Part shown: positions 46,956 through 55,685 of the stretch, piece by piece
How the letters are laid out: every line of letters begins with the position of its first letter
How positions within the stretch are numbered: the stretch's first letter is position 1
Assembly (NCBI RefSeq): GCF_019218285.1
Contig: NZ_JAHUZG010000002.1
Location: 1 to 64,000, forward strand
Length of the DNA: 64,000 nt
Direction: 5' to 3'
From: Antarctobacter sediminis
GTDB lineage: Bacteria; Pseudomonadota; Alphaproteobacteria; Rhodobacterales; Rhodobacteraceae
Program-made: the position numbers and the translations under genes
The notes under the pieces: model-generated
Told to the model about the DNA's origin: nothing
What the model saw: only the letters and a program-made list of their open reading frames with translations
The model's database searches: none

Positions 46956-47954
46956 TCACTTCCCCGCCACACGCGCTGGATCGCCGGCCTGCGGGGCCTG
47001 TGTAAAGAAGCCGAACTGCGCTCTCCCGGCTCGTTTGGAGGCATAAAGCGCCATATCGGCCTGCTCCAACAATTCCGCTGGATCGCAGGGACCGCCATCC
47101 GACATGGAGATACCGATGCTGGCAGAGATCCGGCATGGCTGTCCTTCGTAAGAAACCGGCTCTTCGATTCGTCGAATCAGGTTTTCGGCGATGTCTGCGA
47201 GCCGCTGCGGCTGAACCAAACCTCCGAAGACAATCAGGAATTCATCGCCGCCCACACGAACCGCAGTGTCGTCCTTACGGATCACATCGGTCATCACCCG
47301 AGCCACCTGCCGCAACACAAGATCCCCGGCGGCGTGGCCCAGCGTGTCATTCACCTGCTTGAAGAAATCGAGATCGATATGCATCAAGGAGAAGGGATCG
47401 CCGCTGCGCTTGAAACGTTCAAGGATCGCATCCAGTGCGCGCCGGTTTCGAAGCCCCGTCAACGTGTCTGTAAAGGCGCGTTCTTCGGCGGCTACCATTG
47501 CCCCCTGCAACCGGGTGTTCAGGCTACGCGACGCGTCCATTGCTGCGCTTTTTGCCTCGACAAGATACAGCATTTCCATCGCCAGATCGGTCGCCGCGAA
47601 ATCCGAGTTTGTCAGGGCATAGTCCCGCACTGCGCTCATCACGTGGATACCAAATGACAGGTTGACGACCGCCCCGCCCTGCCCGTCCCCGACGAGGATG
47701 CCGTAGAGCTGTGTCTTTACCCCCCCCCGCAGGCGCAGGCGAATCTTGCGCCCTTCGGTTTGCAGCAGTTGTTCCATCGTGGTCACCGCACGAGGGCGGA
47801 AGACCTCAAAAACTTCGAGGACATGCGCCCCTTCCAGCCTGTCCGGGCTGATCTTGTGCAAGGTCGGCCCGGCCTGACGGATATGGCCCGTCGGCTCCAG
47901 AACCAGGTGCATGGGGCAGATCAAGTGCAGGATCTCTTCGGGAAGCATGCTCAT
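46956..47954 (-). CDS. Diguanylate cyclase with HNOBA-like N-terminal domain
   Basis: 332 residues; the ATG overlaps the stop of the HNOB gene by 4 bp (ATGA). The N-terminal ~130 residues (CPMHLVLEPTGHIRQAGPTL...GAHVLEVFEVFRPRAVTTMEQLL) match the heme-NO-binding-associated domain usually found beside H-NOX. A helix leads to a GGDEF domain: DTLTGLRNRRALD, HIDLDFFKQVNDTLGHAAGD, and VGGDEFLIVF with the inhibitory RxxD (RKDD) five residues before GGDEF. It should make c-di-GMP under control of the partner protein. No membrane segment. Confidence 0.9.
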   Translation of the reverse strand: MSMLPEEILHLICPMHLVLEPTGHIRQAGPTLHKISPDRLEGAHVLEVFEVFRPRAVTTMEQLLQTEGRKIRLRLRGGVKTQLYGILVGDGQGGAVVNLSFGIHVMSAVRDYALTNSDFAATDLAMEMLYLVEAKSAAMDASRSLNTRLQGAMVAAEERAFTDTLTGLRNRRALDAILERFKRSGDPFSLMHIDLDFFKQVNDTLGHAAGDLVLRQVARVMTDVIRKDDTAVRVGGDEFLIVFGGLVQPQRLADIAENLIRRIEEPVSYEGQPCRISASIGISMSDGGPCDPAELLEQADMALYASKRAGRAQFGFFTQAPQAGDPARVAGK

Positions 47955-48553
47955 CCTTCGCCTCCGGTGCCACCCGAGGCCGCCAGTTCGAACTCACGCC
48001 CCTCGGCATAAGCGGTCTCGATCACGGTGATCATCAGGTATTGCTCTCCACGCCGGCCGCTTTCCGTATCAAGGAGCACCAGCGCGCCATAGTCATCTGC
48101 CATGGCGCGCAAAACACCCATCATGACATAGCCAAATCCGGGCAACCCCTCGCCCACGCGAAGCTTGAACTGGGTGCTGCAACTGTCGGTCAGTTCCAGT
48201 TCAGGCAGAACAAGATCTGCCACCACCAGCCGCGTCCGATCCGGCAAGTCATCGAGGGAATGGAGGAATTCGATGAAATCGACCCCGCCAAAGCGCAGCA
48301 GGCGCCGTAACCCCTCACTGTTGGGATGGGAGACTAGATAGGTCCCCACATCCTCCCAGATCGCCTCTGCCGGTTTGTCCAGGACGGACGCCGCAGCACC
48401 GATCAACGCGCTGTAAGTCTCTTCGGGATAATTGAGCATCGCCTCGAAGTCCGGCGCTTCGAGCCCTGCTCCTTCGGCGATGTCCGCCCATGTTCCCGGA
48501 CCGTAAGTATCTTCAACAAAAACCTGAAAGGTCCGCAGGATCAACCCATGCAT
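47951..48553 (-). CDS. HNOB (H-NOX-like) domain protein lacking the heme histidine
   Basis: 200 residues from the ATG at 48553 (MHGLILRTFQVFVEDTYG, the usual H-NOX start; GAGG upstream). The fold lines align with canonical H-NOX through EGLRRLLRFGGVDFIEFLHSLDDLPDR. Aligned to canonical NLDNLHARV, the heme-ligating His is replaced by Pro104. The YxSxR heme-propionate motif is also absent (LRVGEGLPG instead). The acidic, glycine-rich C-terminal tail ends at the overlap with the cyclase gene. It probably senses something other than canonical heme-bound NO, or binds heme in another way. Confidence 0.85.
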   Translation of the reverse strand: MHGLILRTFQVFVEDTYGPGTWADIAEGAGLEAPDFEAMLNYPEETYSALIGAAASVLDKPAEAIWEDVGTYLVSHPNSEGLRRLLRFGGVDFIEFLHSLDDLPDRTRLVVADLVLPELELTDSCSTQFKLRVGEGLPGFGYVMMGVLRAMADDYGALVLLDTESGRRGEQYLMITVIETAYAEGREFELAASGGTGGEG

Positions 48554-48626
48554 CTGGCCATACCTCTTCACCTTGGGGGCAGCATGGCCAGCAGCGATTA
48601 AGAATCCGGAAACATCTACAATTGCG

Positions 48627-48654
48627 AAGGAAAAGGGCGCCGAAGCGCCCTTTG
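48627..48654 (-). terminator. Intrinsic terminator of the MttB-family gene
   Basis: AAAGGGCGC / GCGCCCTTT stem (48633-48641, 48646-48654) with a TTCG tetraloop on the minus strand, followed by TTCCTT. It lies immediately after the stop at 48656. Confidence 0.85.
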
Positions 48655-48655
48655 G

Positions 48656-50230
48656 TCAGAAATCGGTCGGCGCGCCGCCTTCGGCTTTGCGGCGGGCAAC
48701 GAAGTCTTCCAGTTCCTCGCGGATGGCCACGTCCATTTCTGGTGCCTCGAATTCGTTGATGATCCGCTTGAACAGGGTGTGAGCGCGCTCTGCGGTCCAG
48801 ACAGCACCGGCCGACTCCCACGCCTCGAAGTTCTTCCAGTCCGACAGGAACGGCTGGTAAAAGGCCGTTTCGTACCGGTCTTGCGTGTGCTGAACCCCAA
48901 AGAAATGCCCGTTCGGACCGACCTCGCGGATCGTATCCACAGCCAGCGCATCATCCGAGACATCGCAGATCTCGGGCTCCAGATACCTCTGCATCTGCTG
49001 CAAGACTTCGCAGTCCATGACGAATTTCTCGGGCGAGGCGATCAGCCCGCCTTCGAGCCAACCCGCCGCGTGGTAGACCATGTTGGTCCCCGACTGAATA
49101 GCCGCCCAAAGCGAATGCTCGGTCTCCCACATTGCCTGTCCGTCTGGCACGTTCGCGGCGCAAACGCCGCTGGACCGCATGGGCAACCCGTAGAACCGGG
49201 CCATCTGGCCGGTCATCTGTGTGGCGCGCATGTATTCCGGTGTCCCAAAAGCAGGCGCACCAGTCTTCATGTCGACGTTCGAGGTAAAAGTTCCGATGAC
49301 ACAAGGCACGCCGGGATTGATGATCTGCGCAAGCACAACAGCCACCAACCCTTCGGCCAGAGACTGCGCCACGGCACCGGCCATGGTCACAGGCGCCATG
49401 GCACCGGCCAGCGTGAACGGCGTCACTACAAGCCCCTGCCCCCGGCGCGCCATCCGCATCCAGCCGTCCATCATCGGGAAGTCGTGCTTCAGCGGCGAGG
49501 TCGAGTTGATGTTGGTGTACATCCGCGGCGAGGCATCGAACTCTTCATGGGTCAGCCCACCGGCGATGCGCACCATCTCCATCACGTCTTCGACCCGCTC
49601 CTTGCCCAGCGAATAGGCGTGCATGACCTTGTCGGTCAGCGTAAGCTTGTCAAAGACCACGTCGAGGTGCCGGACACTCGCATGAACATCCACCGGCTCG
49701 ACCGGGTAGCCGCCCGCGAAATGGATGCAGTTGAAATATTGCGTCAGTTTAAGAAGGTTCGCACATTGCGAACGGGTGCCCGACACCTTTTTGCCGATCT
49801 CGAGATCAAAGTAGTTCGGCGGCGACGACACGTTGCCGAACAGGATGTGCCCGTCACCGACCGTCAGGGTGCGGTCCGGGTTGCGCGGCGTCAGAGTAAA
49901 GCTCGACGGCGCTTTGGCGATGTATTCCATAACCATGTCACGGCCCATGCGGACGTTTTCGCCCGAAACCGTTGCACCGGCCTTTTCGAGGATCTCGATG
50001 GCTTCGGGGTGCAGGAATTCGATCCCGATGTCTTCGAGGATCCGCATTGTCGCGTCATGCAATCGCGCCACGCCCTCTTCGGTCAGAGGTTCGGTGGGGC
50101 GGTCGATGTTGACCGGCAGGCGCCAGGGCATCTGGTCGATGACCGCGCCCTCGCGCCGACGGTTACCCGCCCGGCCTCCGGTGCGTCGGCGTTTTTGAGG
50201 AGAAGAAAGGGTGTCGGCAGCATCCGCCAT
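48656..50230 (-). CDS. MttB family (trimethylamine/betaine methyltransferase superfamily) protein
   Basis: 524 residues. The N-terminal tail is basic (QKRRRTGGRAGNRRREG). The TIM-barrel body follows MttB proteins: LHDATMRILEDIGIEFLHPEA, RNPDRTLTVGDGHILFGNVSSPPN, GPNGHFFGVQHTQDRYETAFYQPFLSDWKNFE. No in-frame TAG is present, so this is a non-pyrrolysine member of the glycine-betaine or other quaternary-amine methyltransferase type. Roseobacters carry many paralogues. It stands alone, without a corrinoid protein next to it, and its substrate is unknown. Confidence 0.88.
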   Translation of the reverse strand: MADAADTLSSPQKRRRTGGRAGNRRREGAVIDQMPWRLPVNIDRPTEPLTEEGVARLHDATMRILEDIGIEFLHPEAIEILEKAGATVSGENVRMGRDMVMEYIAKAPSSFTLTPRNPDRTLTVGDGHILFGNVSSPPNYFDLEIGKKVSGTRSQCANLLKLTQYFNCIHFAGGYPVEPVDVHASVRHLDVVFDKLTLTDKVMHAYSLGKERVEDVMEMVRIAGGLTHEEFDASPRMYTNINSTSPLKHDFPMMDGWMRMARRGQGLVVTPFTLAGAMAPVTMAGAVAQSLAEGLVAVVLAQIINPGVPCVIGTFTSNVDMKTGAPAFGTPEYMRATQMTGQMARFYGLPMRSSGVCAANVPDGQAMWETEHSLWAAIQSGTNMVYHAAGWLEGGLIASPEKFVMDCEVLQQMQRYLEPEICDVSDDALAVDTIREVGPNGHFFGVQHTQDRYETAFYQPFLSDWKNFEAWESAGAVWTAERAHTLFKRIINEFEAPEMDVAIREELEDFVARRKAEGGAPTDF

Positions 50231-50313
50231 GGTGGCTCTCCGTATCAGGTGGCCCCCATCTCAGCGCGCCTGCGCCCTTCCTTCCTTCGCATTTCCGACG
50301 CTTCTGGTCGCTT

Positions 50314-51021
50314 TCAGCTTTCCTGCCTGCTCAACCATGCCGGCAGATGGCCAATATCAGGCAGGACGACATCGGCCATTGGCGCCAGCGTGTCCGCATC
50401 GGCCAGCCCCGTCAGCACACCTGCCGTCCACATTCCCGCCGCGCGTCCGGCCACAAGATCATGCAAGCTGTCGCCCACCATTATGACCCGATCAGGCGCG
50501 TGCCCCGTTGCCCTTGCAAAGGCCAACAAGGGGTTGGGTGAAGGTTTCGCGCCATGGCCGCTGTCTGCCCCGGCGACGAAATCGAACATTCCTTCGATCC
50601 CCGCCGACCGCAGATGCGCCCGCGCCACGGTTTCGCTGTCATTGGTCATCACACCAAGGCTCAGCCCCCTCGCCGCCAGCCCCGCAAGATAAGGAACCAG
50701 TGCAACAGCCTCGCTCAGCGGCGCGGTCTCGGCTTCTTCAATGATGAGCGCCTCGATCTCTTCGACCGCGCGGGTCGGCAGCACCGGGGAAATCAGTTCG
50801 GCCACCTCACGGTTGGTCCCCGCGATCACCGGGCTTTCCGGCAGAAAGCCCCCGGTTTCCAGGTCGAACATCAACACCCGCGCCAATCCATGCCGCCGCA
50901 GGTCATCGCCCTCGGCCAGACGCTGGATCAACCGCGCAGCAAAGGCGTTCCATGTGTCGGCGAAATCAAACAGCGTGCCGTCCTTGTCGAACAGCACGGC
51001 CTCGATCATCGGCCCCGTCAT
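50314..51021 (-). CDS. HAD family hydrolase (phosphoglycolate phosphatase-like)
   Basis: 235 residues from the ATG at 51021. HAD motifs: I AVLFDKDGTLFDF (DxDGT), II LGVMTNDSE, III K in GHGAKPSPNPLL, IV IMVGDSLHDL. The cap domain (~20-110) is small and helical. The ATG overlaps the stop of the DUF3572 gene (ATGA). It is a phosphatase of unknown substrate; phosphoglycolate is the usual guess. Confidence 0.9.
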   Translation of the reverse strand: MTGPMIEAVLFDKDGTLFDFADTWNAFAARLIQRLAEGDDLRRHGLARVLMFDLETGGFLPESPVIAGTNREVAELISPVLPTRAVEEIEALIIEEAETAPLSEAVALVPYLAGLAARGLSLGVMTNDSETVARAHLRSAGIEGMFDFVAGADSGHGAKPSPNPLLAFARATGHAPDRVIMVGDSLHDLVAGRAAGMWTAGVLTGLADADTLAPMADVVLPDIGHLPAWLSRQES

Positions 51022-51302
51022 GTCCAATGCACCGATGCGCCGCCGGGCAGCGCCATGCGCGCCGCCATAGGCTCTTGCGGCTGCAAATCCGCCGCTTGGC
51101 AAAAGGCCATCACCCAAGCATCATCCATGAGCAGAAAATCCAGCACTGCGCCTTGGAATTCCGGGTCTTGCAGCCCAGTGCGAAAGTCTTCTTGCGAAGC
51201 CCCGGTCGCACCAAGGAAGACAGGCAGCAATTCGTCGTTTCCGGCCAGCCAGGCCACGGCTTGCAGGCCGATGGTTTCGGCGGTTTCCCGCGACAGATCC
51301 AT
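51018..51302 (-). CDS. DUF3572 family protein
   Basis: 94 residues from the ATG at 51302. SRETAETIGLQAVAWLAGNDELLPVFLGATGASQEDFR and GAVLDFLLMDDAWVMAFCQ are the DUF3572 line common in alphaproteobacteria. All-helical and soluble. Overlaps the HAD gene by 4 bp. Function unknown. Confidence 0.88.
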   Translation of the reverse strand: MDLSRETAETIGLQAVAWLAGNDELLPVFLGATGASQEDFRTGLQDPEFQGAVLDFLLMDDAWVMAFCQAADLQPQEPMAARMALPGGASVHWT

Positions 51303-51415
51303 TTTGATCTCTTTCCGAAAGGGTTTCTTAACCAATAATCATCAAAGCTGAGGGCAAGACAAAGTGCAAGCACGGCCGCGTGCGGATAGACTGCATGTGC
51401 GGGGGGTGTCAACAA

Positions 51416-52879
51416 ATGACAGGACGCATACTGATAGTAGATTCGGTTCCGACGAACCGCATTATCCTGCGTGTGAAACTGTCTGCCGCCTATTACGAAG
51501 TCATACAGGCGGACTGTGGGTCAACCGCCCTCTCCATGCTGCGCAAGGTCTCTCCGGATCTGGTGATTACGGCGACAGAACTGCCCGACATGACCGGTCG
51601 TGCGCTGTGCGCGGCCATCAACGAAATGCCGCTCAGCATTCGCATTCCGGTCGTGGTCCTGCATGGCGAAGATGACCCGGGCGAACGGCTGGCCTCATTG
51701 GCGGCCGGGGCGGATGATGTCCTGACCCGCCCGATTGACGACCTTGTGATGCTGGCGCGCCTGCGCTCACTCTTGCGGGCGCGCGATGCCGAGGCCGAGC
51801 TGCAATTGCGCGACGACACACAGCGCGCGCTTGGGCTGGCGGAACAGGGGGCTGAATTTGTCAGACCGGGCCTTGTGCGGCTCGTCTCGCCCCCGCGCCT
51901 GCCGGAAACACGTTTGCTGAACGAAGGTCTGGCCGCGCGTATTCCCGACCGGATCGAGGTTGTCGATCCAGAGGACGCGCTGCGCGAACAAACACCCGCC
52001 CCGGATGTGGTCGTGGTCGCCGAACCTCCGGGCGGCACCGGAGAGGCGCTGACCCTGCTGCCTCAGTTACGGGCCAGCCGGAACACCCGCCATTCCGCGC
52101 TGATCTATATCGCACAGCCAAACCATCAGCGCGAGGCCGCAAGCGCGCTGGATATGGGAGCCAATGACCTGCTCGACTCGGGGCTGGATCTGGACGAATT
52201 GGCGATCCGCCTGAAAAAACAGGTGGAACGGAAACGGACAAACGACCGGTTGCGCGCAAACATGCGCGACGGATTGCAGGCAGCGGTCTGCGATCCGTTG
52301 ACCGGATTGTACAACCGCCGTTACGCGGTGCCGCATGTCTCGCGCCTGGCCGACCGGGCGAACCGCCAAAAACGGCCCTATGCTCTGCTGCTTGCGGATC
52401 TGGATTATTTCAAACAGGTGAATGACAGCTACGGCCATGCCGCCGGAGACGCGGTTCTGGTCACGCTTGCGCAACGGCTCAAGGACAATCTGCGCGCCGC
52501 CGACCTGATCTCGCGCTGGGGGGGCGAAGAATTCCTTGTCGCCATGCCCGACGCCGACCGGACCGCCGCAAAAAGGACGGCAGAACGCCTTTGCCGGATC
52601 ATGTCGCGCCAGCCGGTGACCTTGCCAGATGGCACGCAACTGACCGTGACCCTGTCCATCGGTGTCGCCATCGGGCGCCCCGGTCATGATGTCAGCCCGC
52701 TCGACCTGATCGAACGCGCGGATGAGGCGCTTTATGCGGCCAAGAACAAGGGCCGCAATACGGTGGTGATGGCCGACACGGTTCGTCCTTTTACCCCGCG
52801 TGCCGGCCAGACGGCCAAACCGCCCCAACCGCGCGACGAAAAAGAAGAAGGCCGCCCCCGCAGGGCCGGCCTCACCTGA
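51416..52879 (+). CDS. PleD-like diguanylate cyclase with two receiver domains, first lacking the acceptor Asp
   Basis: 487 residues from the ATG at 51416 (GGGGGGTG upstream). REC1 (MTGRILIVDSVPTNRIILRVKL) is PleD-like, but the line PDLVITATELPDMTG has Ala where the phospho-acceptor Asp aligns. REC2 (~160-290) is also degenerate. The GGDEF domain is complete: DPLTGLYNRRYA, ADLDYFKQVNDSYGHAAGD, and RWGGEEFLVAM with an inhibitory RxxD (RAAD) five residues before. It should make c-di-GMP but probably is not switched on by phosphorylation of REC1. Divergent from DUF3572/HAD. Confidence 0.9.
   Translation: MTGRILIVDSVPTNRIILRVKLSAAYYEVIQADCGSTALSMLRKVSPDLVITATELPDMTGRALCAAINEMPLSIRIPVVVLHGEDDPGERLASLAAGADDVLTRPIDDLVMLARLRSLLRARDAEAELQLRDDTQRALGLAEQGAEFVRPGLVRLVSPPRLPETRLLNEGLAARIPDRIEVVDPEDALREQTPAPDVVVVAEPPGGTGEALTLLPQLRASRNTRHSALIYIAQPNHQREAASALDMGANDLLDSGLDLDELAIRLKKQVERKRTNDRLRANMRDGLQAAVCDPLTGLYNRRYAVPHVSRLADRANRQKRPYALLLADLDYFKQVNDSYGHAAGDAVLVTLAQRLKDNLRAADLISRWGGEEFLVAMPDADRTAAKRTAERLCRIMSRQPVTLPDGTQLTVTLSIGVAIGRPGHDVSPLDLIERADEALYAAKNKGRNTVVMADTVRPFTPRAGQTAKPPQPRDEKEEGRPRRAGLT
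52839..52872 (-). terminator. Terminator of the sigma-factor operon, overlapping the PleD-like 3' end
   Basis: AGGCCG (52849-52854) pairs with CGGCCT (52867-52872). On the minus strand it is followed by TTCTTCTTTTTC. It lies within the final codons of the convergent plus-strand cyclase gene. Confidence 0.65.
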
Positions 52880-52897
52880 ACCGGAGCGGCTCGGGGC

Positions 52898-53428
52898 TCA
52901 GTTCTTGACGTCACGCGGTTTGTGGTGCCCGCCCTTGCCGTCGTCATGCGTCCGCTTGCGATGCCGCATCTTGTCCAGCTCTTCTTCCAGCCGGTCAGCA
53001 TAGGCCTTGCGTTCGTCCGCGCTCAACTCTCCTAGGAAGGTCATCAACACTTCCTGACCGCGGAGCCGCGCCTCGGCACCGCGCTCGGATTGCGCGGTCA
53101 GCAAGGCCGCCAAGGCCTCGCGATCGAACGGATCGCTGCGCAGGATCCCCAAGGCCTGCTGGTAATCGGCCAGATAAGCCGCACGGACGCTGCCATCCTT
53201 GGGAAACGACCGCCACAAGGCGCGGCGCAATGCGCGCCGCTGTTCCTCGTCAAAGGCGCGCGTGTAGGGCAGAACCGGATCGCTCCGGTCACCGCGCGGG
53301 CTTGGCGGCCCCTTGACCACGAAACCGGCAACCGCCCCCATAACCAGAAGGTTCAGCGCCAGCGACACGAACAGCATCACGCGCAGCCAGCGCCCTGTCC
53401 GGGACTTCTTTTCCGTCTCAGCTGCCAT
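52898..53428 (-). CDS. Periplasmic heavy-metal-sensor/CpxP-Spy-like protein
   Basis: 176 residues with one N-terminal membrane anchor (VMLFVSLALNLLVMGAVAGFVV, ~17-38) and a helical, charged periplasmic part with an LTxxQ-free, R/E-rich CpxP-like run (EEQRRALRRALWRSFPKDG...ADYQQALGILRSDPFDREALAALL). His/Lys-rich tail. It follows the anti-sigma-like gene by 3 bp. Such small proteins are usually part of envelope-stress ECF sigma units. Confidence 0.75.
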   Translation of the reverse strand: MAAETEKKSRTGRWLRVMLFVSLALNLLVMGAVAGFVVKGPPSPRGDRSDPVLPYTRAFDEEQRRALRRALWRSFPKDGSVRAAYLADYQQALGILRSDPFDREALAALLTAQSERGAEARLRGQEVLMTFLGELSADERKAYADRLEEELDKMRHRKRTHDDGKGGHHKPRDVKN

Positions 53429-53431
53429 GGT

Positions 53432-53836
53432 TCAGCCTTCCAACAAAGCAAGGTCAAAACCGCTGAGCGGATCGACCCCGAGGGTTCCAAGCGAAGCGGC
53501 GTCGCCGCCCCAGATGACCGAAAGACTGTCCGGCGGGTTCACCCCGATCCAGATCCCGGCCGCGCAGGCGGTGACCAGACCGGTGACGCCAACCCAGCCG
53601 CCCAAAGCATCGCGCAACTGGCGCAGCATACCGGGACGCCGCACCGCGATCACCTCTTGATCCGCTTGTGGCCTTGGTTGTTCGGCCAGCGCCTGCGCCT
53701 CCATCCGGGCGAGGAAATCGCCGCCGGGTTGCGGGGTCTCTGCGCGCGCGGCGGCAAAGAACGACTCCAGCGCGGTGTCGCCCTGTTCGGCCCCCGCAAG
53801 TGCCGGATCGTTCGGATAGTCCTTGCGCTCAGTCAT
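53432..53836 (-). CDS. Single-TM membrane protein next to the ECF sigma factor (putative anti-sigma factor)
   Basis: 134 residues from 53836 (53845 is also in frame); overlaps the sigma gene by 8 bp or more. The N-terminal ~75 residues are soluble (LESFFAAARAETPQPGGDFLARMEAQALAEQ). One membrane helix (~90-105, VGVTGLVTACAAGIWIGV) is followed by a short tail. There is no ZAS-type HxxxCxxC motif. Position directly after an ECF sigma gene suggests an anti-sigma role. Confidence 0.7.
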   Translation of the reverse strand: MTERKDYPNDPALAGAEQGDTALESFFAAARAETPQPGGDFLARMEAQALAEQPRPQADQEVIAVRRPGMLRQLRDALGGWVGVTGLVTACAAGIWIGVNPPDSLSVIWGGDAASLGTLGVDPLSGFDLALLEG

Positions 53837-54416
53837 CGTCTTCATATCCCAGTTCTGCGCGGCGCCCGATCAACGCCGCCTCCAAAGCCCGCTTGCCCCG
53901 CGCCACGAGACTCTCCACCGCGCGCGGGCCGATGTCCATGATCTCGGCGATCTCGGGGTTGGACAGCCCCTCGATGTGCCGCAGGATCACCGCCTGCCGC
54001 TGCCGGTCCGGCAGGCTGTCCAGCGCCCCTTGCAAGGCCTCCGCGCGTGCCTGCTGTTGCATTCCGGCCGCCGCCGAGGGTGCCTCGTCCACCGGTTCGG
54101 GAACCGCATCCAGATCCGGCCCTGTGCGACGCCGCCGAATGCGGTCGATGCACAGATTCGCCGTCACCCGATAAAGCCAGGTTGAAACCTTGGCTTCACC
54201 GGTCCGCCACGCGGGGGCCGCACGCCAAAGCCGCAACAGCGCCTCTTGCGCCACGTCTTCGGCCTCGGCCCGGTCGCCGCCCAGCATCCGCATCGCGTGC
54301 GAAAACACCCGCGGCGCCAGACGTTGTGTCAGCGCGCGAGCCGCGTTGGCGTCGCCGGCGGCATATTCCGCCAGAAGGTCTTCGTCCGCAGCCGCGCTCA
54401 TGGCTTCAAAAGGCAT
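53829..54416 (-). CDS. RNA polymerase ECF sigma factor (sigma-70 family)
   Basis: 195 residues from the ATG at 54416. Region 2: ALTQRLAPRVFSHAMRMLGGDRAEAEDVAQEALLRLWRAAP ... STWLYRVTANLCIDRIRRRR. Region 4: LDSLPDRQRQAVILRHIEGLSNPEIAEIMDIGPRAVESLVARGKRAL. A linker of ~25 residues separates them. It heads the unit sigma, membrane protein, CpxP-like protein. Confidence 0.94.
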   Translation of the reverse strand: MPFEAMSAAADEDLLAEYAAGDANAARALTQRLAPRVFSHAMRMLGGDRAEAEDVAQEALLRLWRAAPAWRTGEAKVSTWLYRVTANLCIDRIRRRRTGPDLDAVPEPVDEAPSAAAGMQQQARAEALQGALDSLPDRQRQAVILRHIEGLSNPEIAEIMDIGPRAVESLVARGKRALEAALIGRRAELGYEDDD

Positions 54417-54466
54417 GTCCCGTCCATTGTTCCGCGCTAACGCGGCGCGTGGCCGCTTGCAACGGT

Positions 54467-54491
54467 CCGGGCGGCGCAAACCGCCGCCCGG
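54467..54491 (-). terminator. Strong hairpin between EF-hand gene and sigma gene
   Basis: Perfect 10-bp stem CCGGGCGGCG / CGCCGCCCGG with loop CAAAC. It lies 10 bp after the EF-hand stop. No U-run follows, so a terminator of the GC-hairpin type or an mRNA stabiliser is possible. Confidence 0.5.
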
Positions 54492-54500
54492 CGCATTTCA

Positions 54501-55067
54501 TCAGCCGTCGTCCGACATGTCGGGGGCGCCGAAGAAGGGGAACCCCTTGCCGCCGCGATGGCCCTGCTCGTGGCCGTGGCCGCCAAAGCGGTGCTTGCCG
54601 CCCTTGCGCATGGCCTTGGCCGACTGGATTTCTTCCAGCGTCAGCGCGCCGTCCCCATCCGCATCCAGACGGTCGAACATCGCCTCGGGACCACGTCCTT
54701 CGCGACCGGGGCGCGCCGCTGCCAGTTCATCGGCGTTCAGCAGGCCATCACCATCGGTGTCCAGTCGCTCGACCATCTTCTGCGCACGCTCGACGCGGCG
54801 GGCATCCCGGACCGCACCGAGTTCTTCGTACGACAGCTTGCCGTCGCCGTCGGTATCGGCCGCTTCGAAACGGGCCGTCTTGAAGGCTTCCATTTCTTCC
54901 TTGGTGATCTTGCCATCGCCGTCCGCATCGATCTGAGCGAACATTTCCTGCATGAAGGCCCCACGCGGACCTTGACCATCATGGCCCATGCCCTTGGCCG
55001 AGGCGATCCCGGCAGTTCCCATCACGACGACCAGCGCGCCAGAGATCAAAAGTGCAGTCTTGTTCAT
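54501..55067 (-). CDS. Secreted EF-hand calcium-binding protein
   Basis: 188 residues from the ATG at 55067 (AAGGAC upstream). Signal peptide MNKTALLISGALVVVMGTAG (cleavage after ASA). Four EF-hand loops: DADGDGKITKEE (47-58), DTDGDGKLSYEE (71-82), DTDGDGLLNADE (103-114), DADGDGALTLEE (135-146). The C-terminal tail is His/Gly-rich (RFGGHGHEQGHRGGKG), a possible metal-binding tail. It is upstream of the ECF sigma unit and probably under the same stress control. Confidence 0.9.
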   Translation of the reverse strand: MNKTALLISGALVVVMGTAGIASAKGMGHDGQGPRGAFMQEMFAQIDADGDGKITKEEMEAFKTARFEAADTDGDGKLSYEELGAVRDARRVERAQKMVERLDTDGDGLLNADELAAARPGREGRGPEAMFDRLDADGDGALTLEEIQSAKAMRKGGKHRFGGHGHEQGHRGGKGFPFFGAPDMSDDG

Positions 55068-55280
55068 TGTCTTGTCCTTCCAGAGGTTCTTCTTGGTTGT
55101 CCAAGCCGCCCTGCCTCGGGCGTCTCTGCAGGCTATCACGGGGCAGCACGCGGGTTCCGTCGCAAAAAATTTGTGCGTTTGGATCACGCCCGCGTGATCT
55201 GTGACATCCAGACGCAAGGACAGTTTGCACCCTTCCGACCAAAGCCCCCCGCAGCCATCTTGAGGCTTTGAAACGCGAGG

Positions 55281-55676
55281 ATGAACATGGTTGATACACG
55301 GGACGCGCAAGAGCAGGACGAGCTTTGGCCGACGCTCTGGCGTGGATGGCGGCGTCGCTGTCCGAACTGCGGTACGGGACCGATGCTCACGGGTTATCTG
55401 ACCGTGCGCGATCATTGCCCGGTCTGCCGACAGGAATTGCACCACCACCGTGCCGACGACGGCCCGGCTTACCTGACGATCCTGATCGTCGGCCACCTGA
55501 TGGCGCCCTTGCTGATGTTTGTCTTTACCACGTGGCGCCCTGACCCGCTGGTGCTTTTCACGATCTTTGGCGTTGGCTGTGTCGCGCTCTCGCTCTATCT
55601 TCTGCCCCGATTGAAAGGGGTGATCGTGGCCTTCCAATGGGCACGTGGGATGCATGGATTCGCACCCCCAAACTGA
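55281..55676 (+). CDS. DUF983 family membrane protein
   Basis: 131 residues. A zinc-ribbon-like N-terminus (RRRCPNCGTGPMLTGYLTVRDHCPVCRQEL) is followed by two membrane helices (~67-87, ~92-110). This is the DUF983 layout, common near cytochrome oxidase and cell-envelope genes in alphaproteobacteria. Ten bp before the NUDIX gene. Function unknown. Confidence 0.9.
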   Translation: MNMVDTRDAQEQDELWPTLWRGWRRRCPNCGTGPMLTGYLTVRDHCPVCRQELHHHRADDGPAYLTILIVGHLMAPLLMFVFTTWRPDPLVLFTIFGVGCVALSLYLLPRLKGVIVAFQWARGMHGFAPPN

Positions 55677-55685
55677 GGGTGCGGC

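Noticed and set aside
48656-50230. Pyrrolysine-containing trimethylamine methyltransferase (MttB)
   Set aside because: The frame has no internal TAG and no corrinoid partner nearby; it is the non-pyrrolysine family branch.
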